From Microbacteriaceae bacterium PS02070 (lineage in GTDB: Bacteria > Actinomycetota > Actinomycetes > Actinomycetales > Microbacteriaceae): DNA of 64,000 nt. The stretch is from NCBI GenBank assembly GCA_029959865.1, contig JASCPE010000004.1:62001-126000 (forward strand). Direction: 5' to 3'. Both the position numbers and the translations under genes were made by a program. Shown in pieces: positions 10,437 to 18,250 of this stretch; the first letter of the stretch is position 1; each line of letters opens with the position of its first letter. The notes under the pieces are model-generated. The model saw only the letters and a list, made by a program, of their open reading frames with translations. It did not search any database and was not told the origin of the DNA.

Positions 10437-10952
10437 GTGCAGGTGAGACTGCGGAAGCTCGTTCCTTCCGACGCTGACATCCTCGCCGAGTGGGCGATGG
10501 ACCCGGTCTTCTGCGCTCACGCGGGGTGGACGCCGCAGGCAACGATCGCCGCCGGCCGAGAGCGCTGGCGGGCGCTGATCGAGTCGCCCGATCCCGCGCT
10601 TCTGCGGCTCCTCGCCGTCCGGGCAAACGGCGCGCCGGTGGGCTACGCCGATCTGCACGGCGACTCCCCAGGGGAGAGGGAGCTCGGTTACGTGGTGGGC
10701 CCTTCGCGGCACTGGGGTCAAGGGATCGGCACGTCGATCGCCCGCACGGCGGTCGACCACGCGTTCATTCGCCTCGGCATGCAACGGCTCTGGGCTGAGG
10801 CGCTGGAGGCGAATGTCGCGTCGGTGCGGGTGCTCCGTCGCGTCGGCATGCGGCACACCGGATACGGTGACGACGCGGATTTTCTGGGCGAGCCGACTCG
10901 GTACATACAGTTCGAGCTGACCCGCGAGGACTGGCTCGCCGAGCGCATCTAA
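10437..10952 (+). CDS. GNAT-family N-acetyltransferase (RimJ-like)
   Basis: This 171-residue protein has the RimJ/RimL-type GNAT fold. The acetyl-CoA loop is WGQGIGTSI (motif A, Q-x-x-G-x-G/A form), followed by the ANVASVRVLRRVGMRHTGY segment typical of ribosomal-protein or amino-acid acetyltransferases. The start is GTG. It directly follows gltX by 41 bases and may be co-transcribed with it. The acetyl acceptor is unknown. Confidence 0.85.
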   Translation: MQVRLRKLVPSDADILAEWAMDPVFCAHAGWTPQATIAAGRERWRALIESPDPALLRLLAVRANGAPVGYADLHGDSPGERELGYVVGPSRHWGQGIGTSIARTAVDHAFIRLGMQRLWAEALEANVASVRVLRRVGMRHTGYGDDADFLGEPTRYIQFELTREDWLAERI

Positions 10953-10981
10953 TCGGCTGCACGACGCGCGCCGTGCCGGTT

Positions 10982-11009
10982 TTGCCCGCCCGCGATCCTC
11001 GGCTAAGCT
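10982..11009 (+). promoter_or_regulatory. promoter of tRNA-Gln
   Basis: TTGCCC (10982-10987) and TAAGCT (11004-11009) are separated by 16 bp, placing the transcription start about 25 bases before the mature tRNA-Gln 5' end. Confidence 0.55.
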
Positions 11010-11040
11010 AGACCCTTGGTACGGCTCCGGCCGAATCCGG

Positions 11041-11115
11041 TGGGGTATGGTGTAATTGGCAACACGGCTGATTCTGGTTCAGTTGTTCTTGGTTCGAGTC
11101 CAGGTACCCCAGCCA
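11041..11115 (+). tRNA. tRNA-Gln (anticodon CUG)
   Basis: The cloverleaf folds completely. The acceptor TGGGGTA pairs with TACCCCA, the D stem is GTGT/ACAC, and the anticodon stem is GCTGA/TCAGT with loop TTCTGGT (anticodon CTG at 11074-11076). The T stem is CTTGG/CCAGG around TTCGAGT. The discriminator is G and the CCA end is encoded. It reads CAG codons. Confidence 0.95.
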
Positions 11116-11582
11116 TACGAACTTTCTCGATTCACGGTCAAATGAACTGGCTATGGAATGAGCTGACTCTCCTCCCGCGAGAGGGAGTTCTTGGTTTCCG
11201 CCGCTGGGCTGCCGTGTGACGGCGAGTTCGGCATTGATCTCGCGGATGCCTGTGTTGACGCCGCCTCTCTCGTGCTAGGTGTACTGGCCCGGATCGTCGT
11301 TGACGCAGGCGAACTGGTCGTGGTGACCAACGCAGGCCCGGAGAAACGGAGCAGCACGCATCGACGCAACTCCGTCCTTCATCTTGGCGGACTCCCTGCC
11401 GGTGCGAGCTCTGGGATGGGCATCTGCTCGGTACGGGTGAGCTGAGGACTGCGGCGCGGGGATTTGCCTGCCGAAGCCGATCGGTCGCTCATGGCGTGGA
11501 GGCGTTGGACTACCTCTCCTCGATGGCGGAGACAGTGTCTCTGCTTCCCGAATGGGCTGTGGGAGAGTGATAAAGTCTCTTT
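11116..11582. other. 467-bp segment without an intact gene
   Basis: No complete gene with a ribosome site is visible between tRNA-Gln and the toxin-antitoxin pair. Short open stretches in different plus-strand frames look protein-like. One reads NGAARIDATPSFILADSLPV and stops near 11440; another reads VEALDYLSSMAETVSLLPEW and stops at 11568-11570. An 84-codon TTG ORF (11191-11445) is open but has no start signal. The pattern suggests a frameshifted gene remnant that I cannot assign to a family. Confidence 0.4.
11571..11576 (+). promoter_or_regulatory. -10 box of a leaderless mntA promoter
   Basis: TAAAGT lies six bases before the ATG of the MNT gene, so the toxin-antitoxin transcript is predicted to be leaderless. 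Confidence 0.5.
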
Positions 11583-12053
11583 ATGAACCTGATGCAGGAG
11601 CACGAGCGCGCTATGCGAGATGCCGAGCGTGCCCGGCTACGGCGGGTGCTCGCGCTCCGGGCGATGCTCGCGACGGGGAAGTCGCAACGTGAGATGGCTG
11701 CCCGCCTCAGCGTGACGCAGCCGGCGATCAGCTATCAGGTTGCGCGGGAACGTACTGACAGTGTGCGTCCGAGCGAGTTGGTGGCGGCAGGCGGGTCGGT
11801 GCTGCGACACATTGTCGACGGACGCGGATTCACCGACCTCGCCGTTTTCGGATCTGCCGCGCGGGGAGATGATCGCTCCGACTCCGATGTCGACCTCCTC
11901 GTGCAGCCGCCCGCAGGCAGCGACGTCTTCGACATGCTGCGCCTGCAGGACACGCTCGCGACGGTCCTCGGCAAGGATGTCGACCTCGTCAGTTATGGAG
12001 GCCTCGACGCAAGCTTGGACAGGGACATTCTTCGTGACAGAGTTCTGATCTGA
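11583..12053 (+). CDS. mntA: MNT-family nucleotidyltransferase antitoxin with N-terminal HTH
   Basis: This 156-residue protein has two parts. Residues about 20-55 form a helix-turn-helix (QREMAARLSVTQPAISYQV). Residues about 66-156 form a minimal nucleotidyltransferase whose active site GS-x10-D-x-D is exact (Gly90-Ser91, Asp102, Asp104, in FGSAARGDD...SDVDLLV). In the characterised HEPN/MNT modules, MntA neutralises the HepT ribonuclease by adding AMP units to it. The next gene is a HEPN protein whose start overlaps this stop by one base (TGATG), so the pair is translationally coupled. The fused HTH suggests this antitoxin may also bind its own promoter. Confidence 0.88.
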   Translation: MNLMQEHERAMRDAERARLRRVLALRAMLATGKSQREMAARLSVTQPAISYQVARERTDSVRPSELVAAGGSVLRHIVDGRGFTDLAVFGSAARGDDRSDSDVDLLVQPPAGSDVFDMLRLQDTLATVLGKDVDLVSYGGLDASLDRDILRDRVLI

Positions 12054-12421
12054 TGGATACCCGTGTCGCAAAGGAGCTGTTACACGTCCAGCGTTGGATC
12101 TCGATAGCGGCAGTCATCGTTGCCAAGGGAAAAGCTGCCTACGATGGGGATGACGTGGCGCAGGAGGCCGGGGACTCCTTGATGATCAAGATCGGTGAAG
12201 CTGCCAAGACGCTCGCTGCACATGCCGTGACGGCCCCGGTCGGCGTCAACTGGAGCGATGCGGCCAGGAACCGAGAGATCCTCGCTCATCGATATCACGC
12301 CACCGATCGCGAGGTGACGTGGCAGACGCTGTCCGTATCGCTCCCCTCATGGGAACGCGCGCTCGCCCCGCTGTTCACCGAGGCCGCTGCCACGCTTGGG
12401 ATTGAACCGGGGCAGCACTGA
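12053..12421 (+). CDS. hepT: HEPN-domain (DUF86) toxin ribonuclease
   Basis: This 122-residue all-helical protein belongs to the DUF86/HepT group. The HEPN catalytic motif R-x4-6-H is present as Arg72 to His79 (ARNREILAHRYH), with the polar Asn73 after the Arg and Tyr81 two residues after the His, as in active toxins. Such proteins cleave RNA, in some cases the acceptor end of tRNA, when not modified by the partner MntA. The coupled upstream gene supplies that partner. The RN and H are two residues further apart than in the commonest RNxxxH form but still within the family range. Confidence 0.87.
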   Translation: MDTRVAKELLHVQRWISIAAVIVAKGKAAYDGDDVAQEAGDSLMIKIGEAAKTLAAHAVTAPVGVNWSDAARNREILAHRYHATDREVTWQTLSVSLPSWERALAPLFTEAAATLGIEPGQH

Positions 12422-12457
12422 GGTGAGCTGAGCGCACCGGCCAAGTACCCGCCGTTA

Positions 12458-12473
12458 CTCTCCTCGTGGAGAG
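12458..12473. terminator. small hairpin between convergent hepT and GH43 genes
   Basis: CTCTCC (12458-12463) pairs with GGAGAG (12468-12473) around a TCGT loop in the 59-bp gap between two convergent genes. There is no T-run, so it is a weak terminator candidate. Confidence 0.35.
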
Positions 12474-12480
12474 ATCCTCA

Positions 12481-15435
12481 TCATCCGCAGGTGGTCGCAC
12501 TATAGGGCGCCTCCGTGGTGGCGGTGCGTCCCTCGGCATCCACCGTCACCGTCGCAGTACCGACGGGGACAGCCGACGAGCGGGTCGCAAACGCTGCCGA
12601 GGTCGACGAACCGGACTGGAGCGCGGCGGTCGACTTCGAGCCGTGCGCCGTCGCGATGTCGACGGCAACCGGCACGTCGTTCGTGTTCTTGGCTGTGACG
12701 GCCAGCTGGACCTTCCCGGCGACGCATCGCGGCGTGACGGCGGCGTCGACGGTGAGCGGCGGGAGCACCTCGGCGACCCACACCAGCGCGAGGCGGGCGT
12801 TGTAACCGGAGGTGCCGTCCGTTCCGTACTCGATCTCGACCACGCCATCGGCCTCGACCTCGACGGTCTGGACGACCTGCGTGCCTTCTCCGTTCGAGGT
12901 GGCGGACTGACGGGCAAGCTCCTCGCCTCCTGCAGACACCTTCGCGTAGATCTTTGTCGAAATGCCCGACCGCGGGGCCTGAACAGTCCCGATGCGGTAG
13001 GTGCCCGCAGGCAGCGTCACACGGTAGGTCACCGGCTGGTTGTAGTTCGCGGCGACGTATGACGAGCCCCAGTCGGCGGCTGTCCCGGCGACAGGCGCTG
13101 CGGTCGCGCTCGTGGAGTAGCCCCATGACCGGTCGGCAGCGATGCCGTCCCACTTCTGATCCGCTACCCCGGCATTTCGCAGCGTCGCTCCGGCCTCGGT
13201 TGCCGTGGACAGGACGGCGGCAGACTGCCCCTCTCGTCCCGTGTCGATCACATAGGTCGACCCCGGTGGCACAGCCGTCACATTGCCGACGACGCGGGTG
13301 GTGACCCCGTCCACGGTCGCGACCCCGGCGAGCCGCGTCGACGTTAAGGCGGACGCCTCGGCCGCGAGGGCGATGCTCACGGGATCCCAGGCGACTGGCA
13401 CCTCGGTGCCCTCTATGGTGACGGTCTCATCGGGAGCGGTATCCGTGATCCACCCGCCGAGCTCGACGCCGGCGCGCGCCGCCGCCGGCTCGACCGTGAC
13501 TGTCGCGCTGACCGTCGCGCCGGAGTAGACCGCGAGGTCACCCTCGAAGGTCACCGCGCCTTCGACCGTCGCGGTTCCCGCGAAGAGCGCCGCGCGATCG
13601 ATAGAGGTCTCATCCCACGTGACCGCCGCCTGAACCGGCTCATCCGCCCCGCCCACGGCGATCTCGGCGTTCGACGGCAGCTGTGCCGACAGAGTCGCGC
13701 TGTCACCCTCCGCGGTCGTGACTGACAGCGGGTCGACCAGCGCGATGCTGCGATACAGCGTCGCGTCGAACGGATCCCACGACTCGCGACCGGAAACGGA
13801 GATCGGTGCCGCGGGGTTGCTCGTGAGAGTGATCGGAAGCCAGATCAGCTTCGAGCGCCCACCCGCGGAGTGCCCGGTCGATGCCTCGGTGACCCAACGA
13901 TCGCCCATGTAGATGAACTGACCGGCTTCCTGGTCTTTCACCAGAACGTAGGTCGGTTGCGAGTCGTAGCCGCGAGAGGGATTGCTGCCCGTGAACGGGT
14001 TGCCGAGCCTCTCCCACGGCTCGTCCTGGAGCATGCTCTTGGCGCGGTAGTAGACCACCGGCGTCGAGTTCCATCCATCCGTTCCCGAGGTCAGCATGTA
14101 GTACCAGCCGTCCCAGAAGAACACCGCCGAGGCTTCTCGCCCGGTATTGGGCAGAACCCGGGAGCGCCACGTGGTGGAGCTCTCTCCCTCGGAATCGCCC
14201 TCGACGATGGGGGCGGTGTAGTCGGCGTTGAGCAGTGAGATGTACATCCACTGGTTCATCTCGGACGAGTACACGACGTAGGCGTCGTCGACGCCGTCGT
14301 TGTTGCTGTCGTTCCCGTTGTCCACGAACACGGTCATGTCGCGTGCTTCGCCGAAGCGGGTCGAGTGTATCGCCTTGTCGAAGTTCATGCGCGTGGAGTT
14401 CTCGAGCGTGAACGGCCCGAACGGTGAGTCTGATACGGCGAACCCGGCCTGAGCGCGCGCGTAGCGCGACCCGGTGTTCGTGTTGCCGGCGAAGTAGTAG
14501 TCGCGGCCACCTGTGCGACCTTCGGCGGACTGGAGCACTCCCTCGATCCAGGCGATCCTGTCCGAATTCGTGTTCGACGTGCTGTCGGCGTGGAAGATGA
14601 CGACGAACTTCTTCGTGTTCTGGTTATAGATCAGCTTGGGACGCTCGACGATGTTGTACATCCCGTACAGGTACTCGAAGGCGACAAGGAGGTTTTCCTC
14701 GTCGTAGGCCGTGGCGGCGCCGCTGGCGTCGCGCTCGGTGACGTAGGCGGCGATGAAGGCCTTCGAGGAGGCAGCATCTTCGGAAACCCCTTCGGCTTCC
14801 GCCTGCTCCGGAGACAGATTGGCCAGGCGCTTCAGCTCGTCGAGCGCGTCCGGGTCGACCGCCGTGTACTTCTGCGTCGTCGCGGGGTGCTGGGCGCTGC
14901 CGTACTCGACGATCGCGCCGGTCTGCGTAATCATCCGGTCGGCCTCGTACGTGATGCCGTCGATATCGGTATAGCTGCTCTCCGCGTCCCCCTGCCCGAT
15001 GGTGACGACCTTGTGAGGCAGGACGTTGTGGGTGGGCAGAACCGTGCCCATGTTGTGCCAGTTCTCGAGGTCGGTGGACCAGTATGCGTTCACGCCGTCG
15101 ACGGGACGAGTCGCGTTCGACTTGTTCTCGCCATAGAGGAGATAGACCTCATCGTCCAGGTCGCCATCGCCGGTCACATCGACGTTGATGTCCTGCTCGT
15201 GATAGGCATTCGCCGCACCACCGTGGGCCGCGACCGGGTTCCCCTCGGTGTCCACCCACGTCGGGCCGACCGGGATCGTTGAGGTCTCGGCCGGGGGAGC
15301 GGCAGCCACCGTGGACGCGGGGCCGGCAAGGCCGAGGCCCGCCGTGATCACGATGGCTGTCACTGCGAGTGCGAGGACGCGGCGGGCGGGGCGGATCTTC
15401 GAGGCATCGCCGGCTACTCGGTGGGCGTGAGTCAT
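12481..15435 (-). CDS. secreted GH43-like multidomain glycoside hydrolase
   Basis: This 984-residue exported protein has an N-terminal signal peptide (basic start, hydrophobic core about 19-38, AAAPPA near 44-49). Residues about 70-550 form a GH43-type beta-propeller; the motifs GRDYYFAGNTN, FFWDGWYYMLTSGTDGWNSTP and YDSQPTYVLV...FIYMGDRW resemble the exo-beta-1,3-galactanase branch (GH43_24). Two Asp-rich calcium-like loops occur (DVTGDGDLDDE near 86, DNGNDSNNDGVDD near 372). Then come two Ig-like domains with WDETSID / WDPVSIA repeats (about 568-730), a beta-sandwich carbohydrate-binding-like domain (about 735-890) and a C-terminal domain. ATG at 15435 is chosen for its GGAAGAGA ribosome site. 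It is divergent from a sugar-type regulator. The substrate, possibly arabinogalactan, is inferred. Confidence 0.8.
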   Translation of the reverse strand: MTHAHRVAGDASKIRPARRVLALAVTAIVITAGLGLAGPASTVAAAPPAETSTIPVGPTWVDTEGNPVAAHGGAANAYHEQDINVDVTGDGDLDDEVYLLYGENKSNATRPVDGVNAYWSTDLENWHNMGTVLPTHNVLPHKVVTIGQGDAESSYTDIDGITYEADRMITQTGAIVEYGSAQHPATTQKYTAVDPDALDELKRLANLSPEQAEAEGVSEDAASSKAFIAAYVTERDASGAATAYDEENLLVAFEYLYGMYNIVERPKLIYNQNTKKFVVIFHADSTSNTNSDRIAWIEGVLQSAEGRTGGRDYYFAGNTNTGSRYARAQAGFAVSDSPFGPFTLENSTRMNFDKAIHSTRFGEARDMTVFVDNGNDSNNDGVDDAYVVYSSEMNQWMYISLLNADYTAPIVEGDSEGESSTTWRSRVLPNTGREASAVFFWDGWYYMLTSGTDGWNSTPVVYYRAKSMLQDEPWERLGNPFTGSNPSRGYDSQPTYVLVKDQEAGQFIYMGDRWVTEASTGHSAGGRSKLIWLPITLTSNPAAPISVSGRESWDPFDATLYRSIALVDPLSVTTAEGDSATLSAQLPSNAEIAVGGADEPVQAAVTWDETSIDRAALFAGTATVEGAVTFEGDLAVYSGATVSATVTVEPAAARAGVELGGWITDTAPDETVTIEGTEVPVAWDPVSIALAAEASALTSTRLAGVATVDGVTTRVVGNVTAVPPGSTYVIDTGREGQSAAVLSTATEAGATLRNAGVADQKWDGIAADRSWGYSTSATAAPVAGTAADWGSSYVAANYNQPVTYRVTLPAGTYRIGTVQAPRSGISTKIYAKVSAGGEELARQSATSNGEGTQVVQTVEVEADGVVEIEYGTDGTSGYNARLALVWVAEVLPPLTVDAAVTPRCVAGKVQLAVTAKNTNDVPVAVDIATAHGSKSTAALQSGSSTSAAFATRSSAVPVGTATVTVDAEGRTATTEAPYSATTCG

Positions 15436-15544
15436 GCTGTCTCTTCCGTCGGCATTGGCGGGCGAGGGACGTTCGGCTGTGCTCTGGCAGCGTCTACGTC
15501 GCCGTATCGCCTTTCCTAGTACGCATCGCGTCGCAGGATCGTGA

Positions 15545-15582
15545 TTCGAACATGACCCGTTCGAGATCATCCATATTCGAAC
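15545..15582. promoter_or_regulatory. repeated TTCGAAC operator candidates
   Basis: TTCGAAC occurs at 15545-15551 and 15576-15582, with the inverted GTTCGAG at 15559-15565. The first and third of these form an inverted repeat. All lie in the 199-bp gap between the glycosidase gene and the divergent regulator, just upstream of the regulator, and are the best candidates for its binding sites. Binding is not shown. Confidence 0.5.
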
Positions 15583-15634
15583 ACCGTCCGTCACGTAGGC
15601 TCAGTGCTGATTCATGGGGACGAGGAGGTTCTGC

Positions 15635-16774
15635 ATGTCGGAGACAGAGGGTGATGTGCCACGATTCGGGCTGTCCCGGCGCGAGCACATTCTGGATGAG
15701 CTCCGCCGGACCGGCGCCGTGCGAGTGTCCGACTTGGCGCGCCAGTTCAAGGTCGCAGAGCTCACCGTTCGTCGTGATATCGCGGCACTCGCCGAGCGTG
15801 GACGGCTGACGCGTGTGCACGGCGGCGCGACGTTGCGAAGCACACTGGATTCCTCTGTTCCCCGTGACAGCTCTGTTCCGCCGACTCCGCTCTTTCGCAT
15901 CGGCATGGTGGTTCCGTCGCTTGCGTACTACTGGCCGCAGATCATCATCGGTGCGCGCGCTGCCGCGACCTCTCACGGCGCGCAACTGATTCTGCGGGCG
16001 GCGAGCTACTCGCCGGCTGATCAGCGCCGTCAGGTCGCGAGTCTGCTTCAGTCCGGCTACCTCCACGGACTCATCGTTGCGCCGGATACGGCAGGGCCCG
16101 ATGGCGCGGCGATGCTGCAGTGGTTGTCTTCCTTGCCCATCCCGGTGGTGCTCGCCGAGCGGAGAGCGCCGACCTCCATGGCGCTGACCACTCTGGAATG
16201 GGTGACGACAGACCATGTGCTCGGGGGAACGCTCGCTGTCCGCTACTTGGCCTCTCTCGGGCATCGACGCCTCGGCATCGTGACCTCGACGGGCTCGCCC
16301 ACCTCGTTTCCGCTTCGTCGGGGCTGGGAGGGTGCGATCGCCGACCTCGGGCTCACATCAACCGTTGACCGAGACCTGGGGTTGGAAGCGACCGACGGCC
16401 CGGCTCGCGATGCACTAATCGACGAGGTGCTCATGGAGTGCCGCGCAACGGGCACCACGGGGCTGGTGATCCACTCCGACCGTCAGGCCGTGCTCTTGCA
16501 GCAGCGTGCTCGCGACGAAGGCTGGGATGTTCCCCACAGCCTGTCGATCGTTGCCTACGACGACGAGGTCGCTGAGAGCGCCGAGCCGCCCATCACCGCA
16601 CTGCGGCCGCCGAAACAGGACGTCGGCCGCGTCGCCGTGGAGCTCATGCTCGGGCGACTCTCGGGCGGCCCATCGCGGCCCCGGCAACACTGTTACCTTC
16701 TCCCCTCCCTGAATCTGCGGGAGTCGACCGCGCACGCCGCCGACCGTCCGCTGGCTGCAGCTGACGCCGGCTGA
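15635..16774 (+). CDS. DeoR-type HTH fused to LacI-type sugar sensor
   Basis: This 379-residue transcription regulator starts with a DeoR-family winged helix (SRREHILDELRRTGAVRVSDLARQF...TVRRDIAALAERGRLTRVHGGA, about 15-70). It continues with a LacI/GalR-type periplasmic-binding sensor domain (about 88-365) containing GIVTSTGSP, GLVIHSDRQA and SLSIVAYDDEVAESAEPPITALRPP. ATG at 15635 is preferred over one at 15614 because GAGGAGG lies seven bases upstream. The divergent neighbour is the GH43-like enzyme, so it probably controls that gene in response to a released sugar. The ligand is unknown. Confidence 0.88.
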   Translation: MSETEGDVPRFGLSRREHILDELRRTGAVRVSDLARQFKVAELTVRRDIAALAERGRLTRVHGGATLRSTLDSSVPRDSSVPPTPLFRIGMVVPSLAYYWPQIIIGARAAATSHGAQLILRAASYSPADQRRQVASLLQSGYLHGLIVAPDTAGPDGAAMLQWLSSLPIPVVLAERRAPTSMALTTLEWVTTDHVLGGTLAVRYLASLGHRRLGIVTSTGSPTSFPLRRGWEGAIADLGLTSTVDRDLGLEATDGPARDALIDEVLMECRATGTTGLVIHSDRQAVLLQQRARDEGWDVPHSLSIVAYDDEVAESAEPPITALRPPKQDVGRVAVELMLGRLSGGPSRPRQHCYLLPSLNLRESTAHAADRPLAAADAG

Positions 16775-16793
16775 TCGACAGCTCTTCGGGGAG

Positions 16794-16824
16794 CCGGGTA
16801 CGGAGCCCCCCGCTCCGCACCCGG
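16794..16824. terminator. bidirectional terminator hairpin
   Basis: CCGGGT-A-CGGAGC (16794-16806) pairs with GCTCCG-C-ACCCGG (16812-16824) around a CCCCC loop, with one A/C mismatch in the stem. It lies between convergent genes and can end transcripts from both sides. Confidence 0.75.
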
Positions 16825-16852
16825 ATTCTTGGCGATCGCTGGTGCGATCGGA

Positions 16853-17653
16853 CTACTTGGGGTCGTTCCAGGACCAGATGTCGTCGCCGCGCAGGGTCAC
16901 GTCTGCGCCGCCGTCGTCGTAGATGACCTGGCCGGTGGTGTGGGTGTTGTCTTCGCTCGTCAGCCACAGCAGCAGAGACGCGATCGACTCGGGCGGCTGG
17001 TGGTAGTTCAGTGGCATCGGCACCGAGCCATCGACGAGGGCAAGACCCTCTGGGTCCGACAGGAGCGCCTCGGTCATCGGGGTGATGACCGTGCCGGCGG
17101 CGACGGCGTTGAGGGGAATCCCCGCGCCCGCCCACTCCGGGGTGATGGACTCGCGACGCACCCAGCGGCTGAGGGCCCGCTTGGAGGTGGGGTAGACGAC
17201 GTAGCCAGCCTGGGGACCGGCGGCAACCGCCTCTTCAGCAAGCGCGAGCGCGCGATTCTCGTCGCCGGACAGCGCTGCCTCGACCATCTCGGGCGAGTTG
17301 GGTTGCAGGGATGCCATAGAGGAGACGACGGCCGCGCGGGGCGCCGGCGACGCTGCAAGAGTCGGGCGCAGAGCATCGAGGATTTCGGTCACGCCGAAGT
17401 AGTTGACCGCGAGAGTCTTCGCAATCGGCGCGGCAATGCCCGCGCAGGCGATCACGGCGTCGATCGTGCCACCGGAAAGGTCGATTGCTGCCTGCGCTGC
17501 GGCAGCGCGGCCTTCGGGGGTGGAGAGGTCGGCCTCGATGTCGGCGCCCGAGAGGTCGATTCCGATCACCTTCTCGCCGCGCTCGACGAGCAAGCGTGCG
17601 GTGGTCGCTCCGATTCCGGATGCGGAGCCGGTGACGACGTACGTGCGGGTCAT
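16853..17653 (-). CDS. short-chain dehydrogenase/reductase
   Basis: This 266-residue NAD(P)-dependent oxidoreductase has the classical SDR fold. The cofactor loop TGSASGIG is at 8-15, the catalytic Ser lies in AVVSSMAS and the YxxxK pair in YPTSK. The acidic residue after the second strand (GIDLSGADIEADL) favours NAD(H). Overall it resembles the 3-alpha-hydroxysteroid dehydrogenase / coniferyl alcohol dehydrogenase branch, with DGSVPMPLNYHQPPESIA and a C-terminal YDDGGADVTLRG. Its ATG overlaps the stop of the marR-type gene (ATGA), so the two form one operon. The substrate is unknown. Confidence 0.88.
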   Translation of the reverse strand: MTRTYVVTGSASGIGATTARLLVERGEKVIGIDLSGADIEADLSTPEGRAAAAQAAIDLSGGTIDAVIACAGIAAPIAKTLAVNYFGVTEILDALRPTLAASPAPRAAVVSSMASLQPNSPEMVEAALSGDENRALALAEEAVAAGPQAGYVVYPTSKRALSRWVRRESITPEWAGAGIPLNAVAAGTVITPMTEALLSDPEGLALVDGSVPMPLNYHQPPESIASLLLWLTSEDNTHTTGQVIYDDGGADVTLRGDDIWSWNDPK

Positions 17654-18195
17654 GATTTCCTCCGATCAGACGCCCCAGCACTGCTGGGTGCGTCGGTGGG
17701 TGTCGGAGCAGTCGCCCCGACAAGGTGGGTGAGTGGGAGCGCCGAGGGTGCGCCGACCCCGAGCTGGGTGACAAAGCGAGTGAGGGACGTGGCGAAGGAG
17801 AGTGCGTCCTCGCGAGTCCACGATGAGAATGCCTCGCGCATCATCACGATTCCGCGCAGAACGAGCGCGCGGTAGGCTCTCGCGCCGACAGGACTCAGCG
17901 TTACCTGAGCGGCACGACCGTCGTTCGGGTCGGTCATCCGCGTGACGAGTCCGGCAGCCGTCAGTCTGCCCAGTTGCTTGCTCATTGTCGGGCGCGTGAG
18001 ATGAAGTTCCGCGGCGATTTCACTGGGTCGGGACGGCCCGAGCATGCCCAGCAGATAGAGCGGCGCGATGTCGGCGCTGTCCAGGGCGAGTCCCGCCTCG
18101 CGCGCGACTCGGGTCTGGATCTCGGGCGAGTTCCACAGCACGGTGAGGCGGGTCAAAGCGGAAAGCACCGCTTCCTCCGAGTCGGCCGTGTTCAT
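17650..18195 (-). CDS. MarR-family transcription regulator
   Basis: This 181-residue regulator has a MarR winged helix-turn-helix (RPSEIAAELHLTRPTMSKQLGRLTAAGLVTRMTDPNDGRAAQVTLSPVGARAY, about 56-112). The wing motif DPNDGRAAQVTLSPVG is typical. A proline-rich C-terminal tail of about 30 residues is unusual. It is the first gene of an operon with the SDR, coupled by an ATGA overlap. Its own promoter carries a palindrome over the -35 region, which suggests autoregulation and control of the SDR. Confidence 0.9.
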   Translation of the reverse strand: MNTADSEEAVLSALTRLTVLWNSPEIQTRVAREAGLALDSADIAPLYLLGMLGPSRPSEIAAELHLTRPTMSKQLGRLTAAGLVTRMTDPNDGRAAQVTLSPVGARAYRALVLRGIVMMREAFSSWTREDALSFATSLTRFVTQLGVGAPSALPLTHLVGATAPTPTDAPSSAGASDRRKS

Positions 18196-18201
18196 AGCAT
18201 C

Positions 18202-18232
18202 AGTCTACCTAAGTAGTTGCCTAAAGCAACTA
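18202..18232 (-). promoter_or_regulatory. MarR promoter with overlapping palindromic operator
   Basis: Read on the minus strand, TTGCTT (18229-18224) and TAGACT (18207-18202) are 16 bp apart, and the -10 box is six bases before the marR-type ATG (leaderless). The inverted repeat TAGTTGC...GCAACTA (18214-18232, 7-bp arms, 5-bp spacer) covers the -35 box and the spacer, the expected position of a self-repression site. Confidence 0.7.
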
Positions 18233-18250
18233 AATCGCAGTCCGAAGGAC

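Noticed and set aside
11191..11445. 84-codon TTG open frame after tRNA-Gln
   Set aside because: It has no ribosome site or -10 box at the start and no recognisable family. It is kept only as part of a possible gene remnant.
15436..15594. Upstream in-frame extension of the GH43-like gene
   Set aside because: ATG 15435 has a good ribosome site and begins a proper signal peptide; the extension would put 53 Arg/Ser-rich residues before it and cover the operator region.
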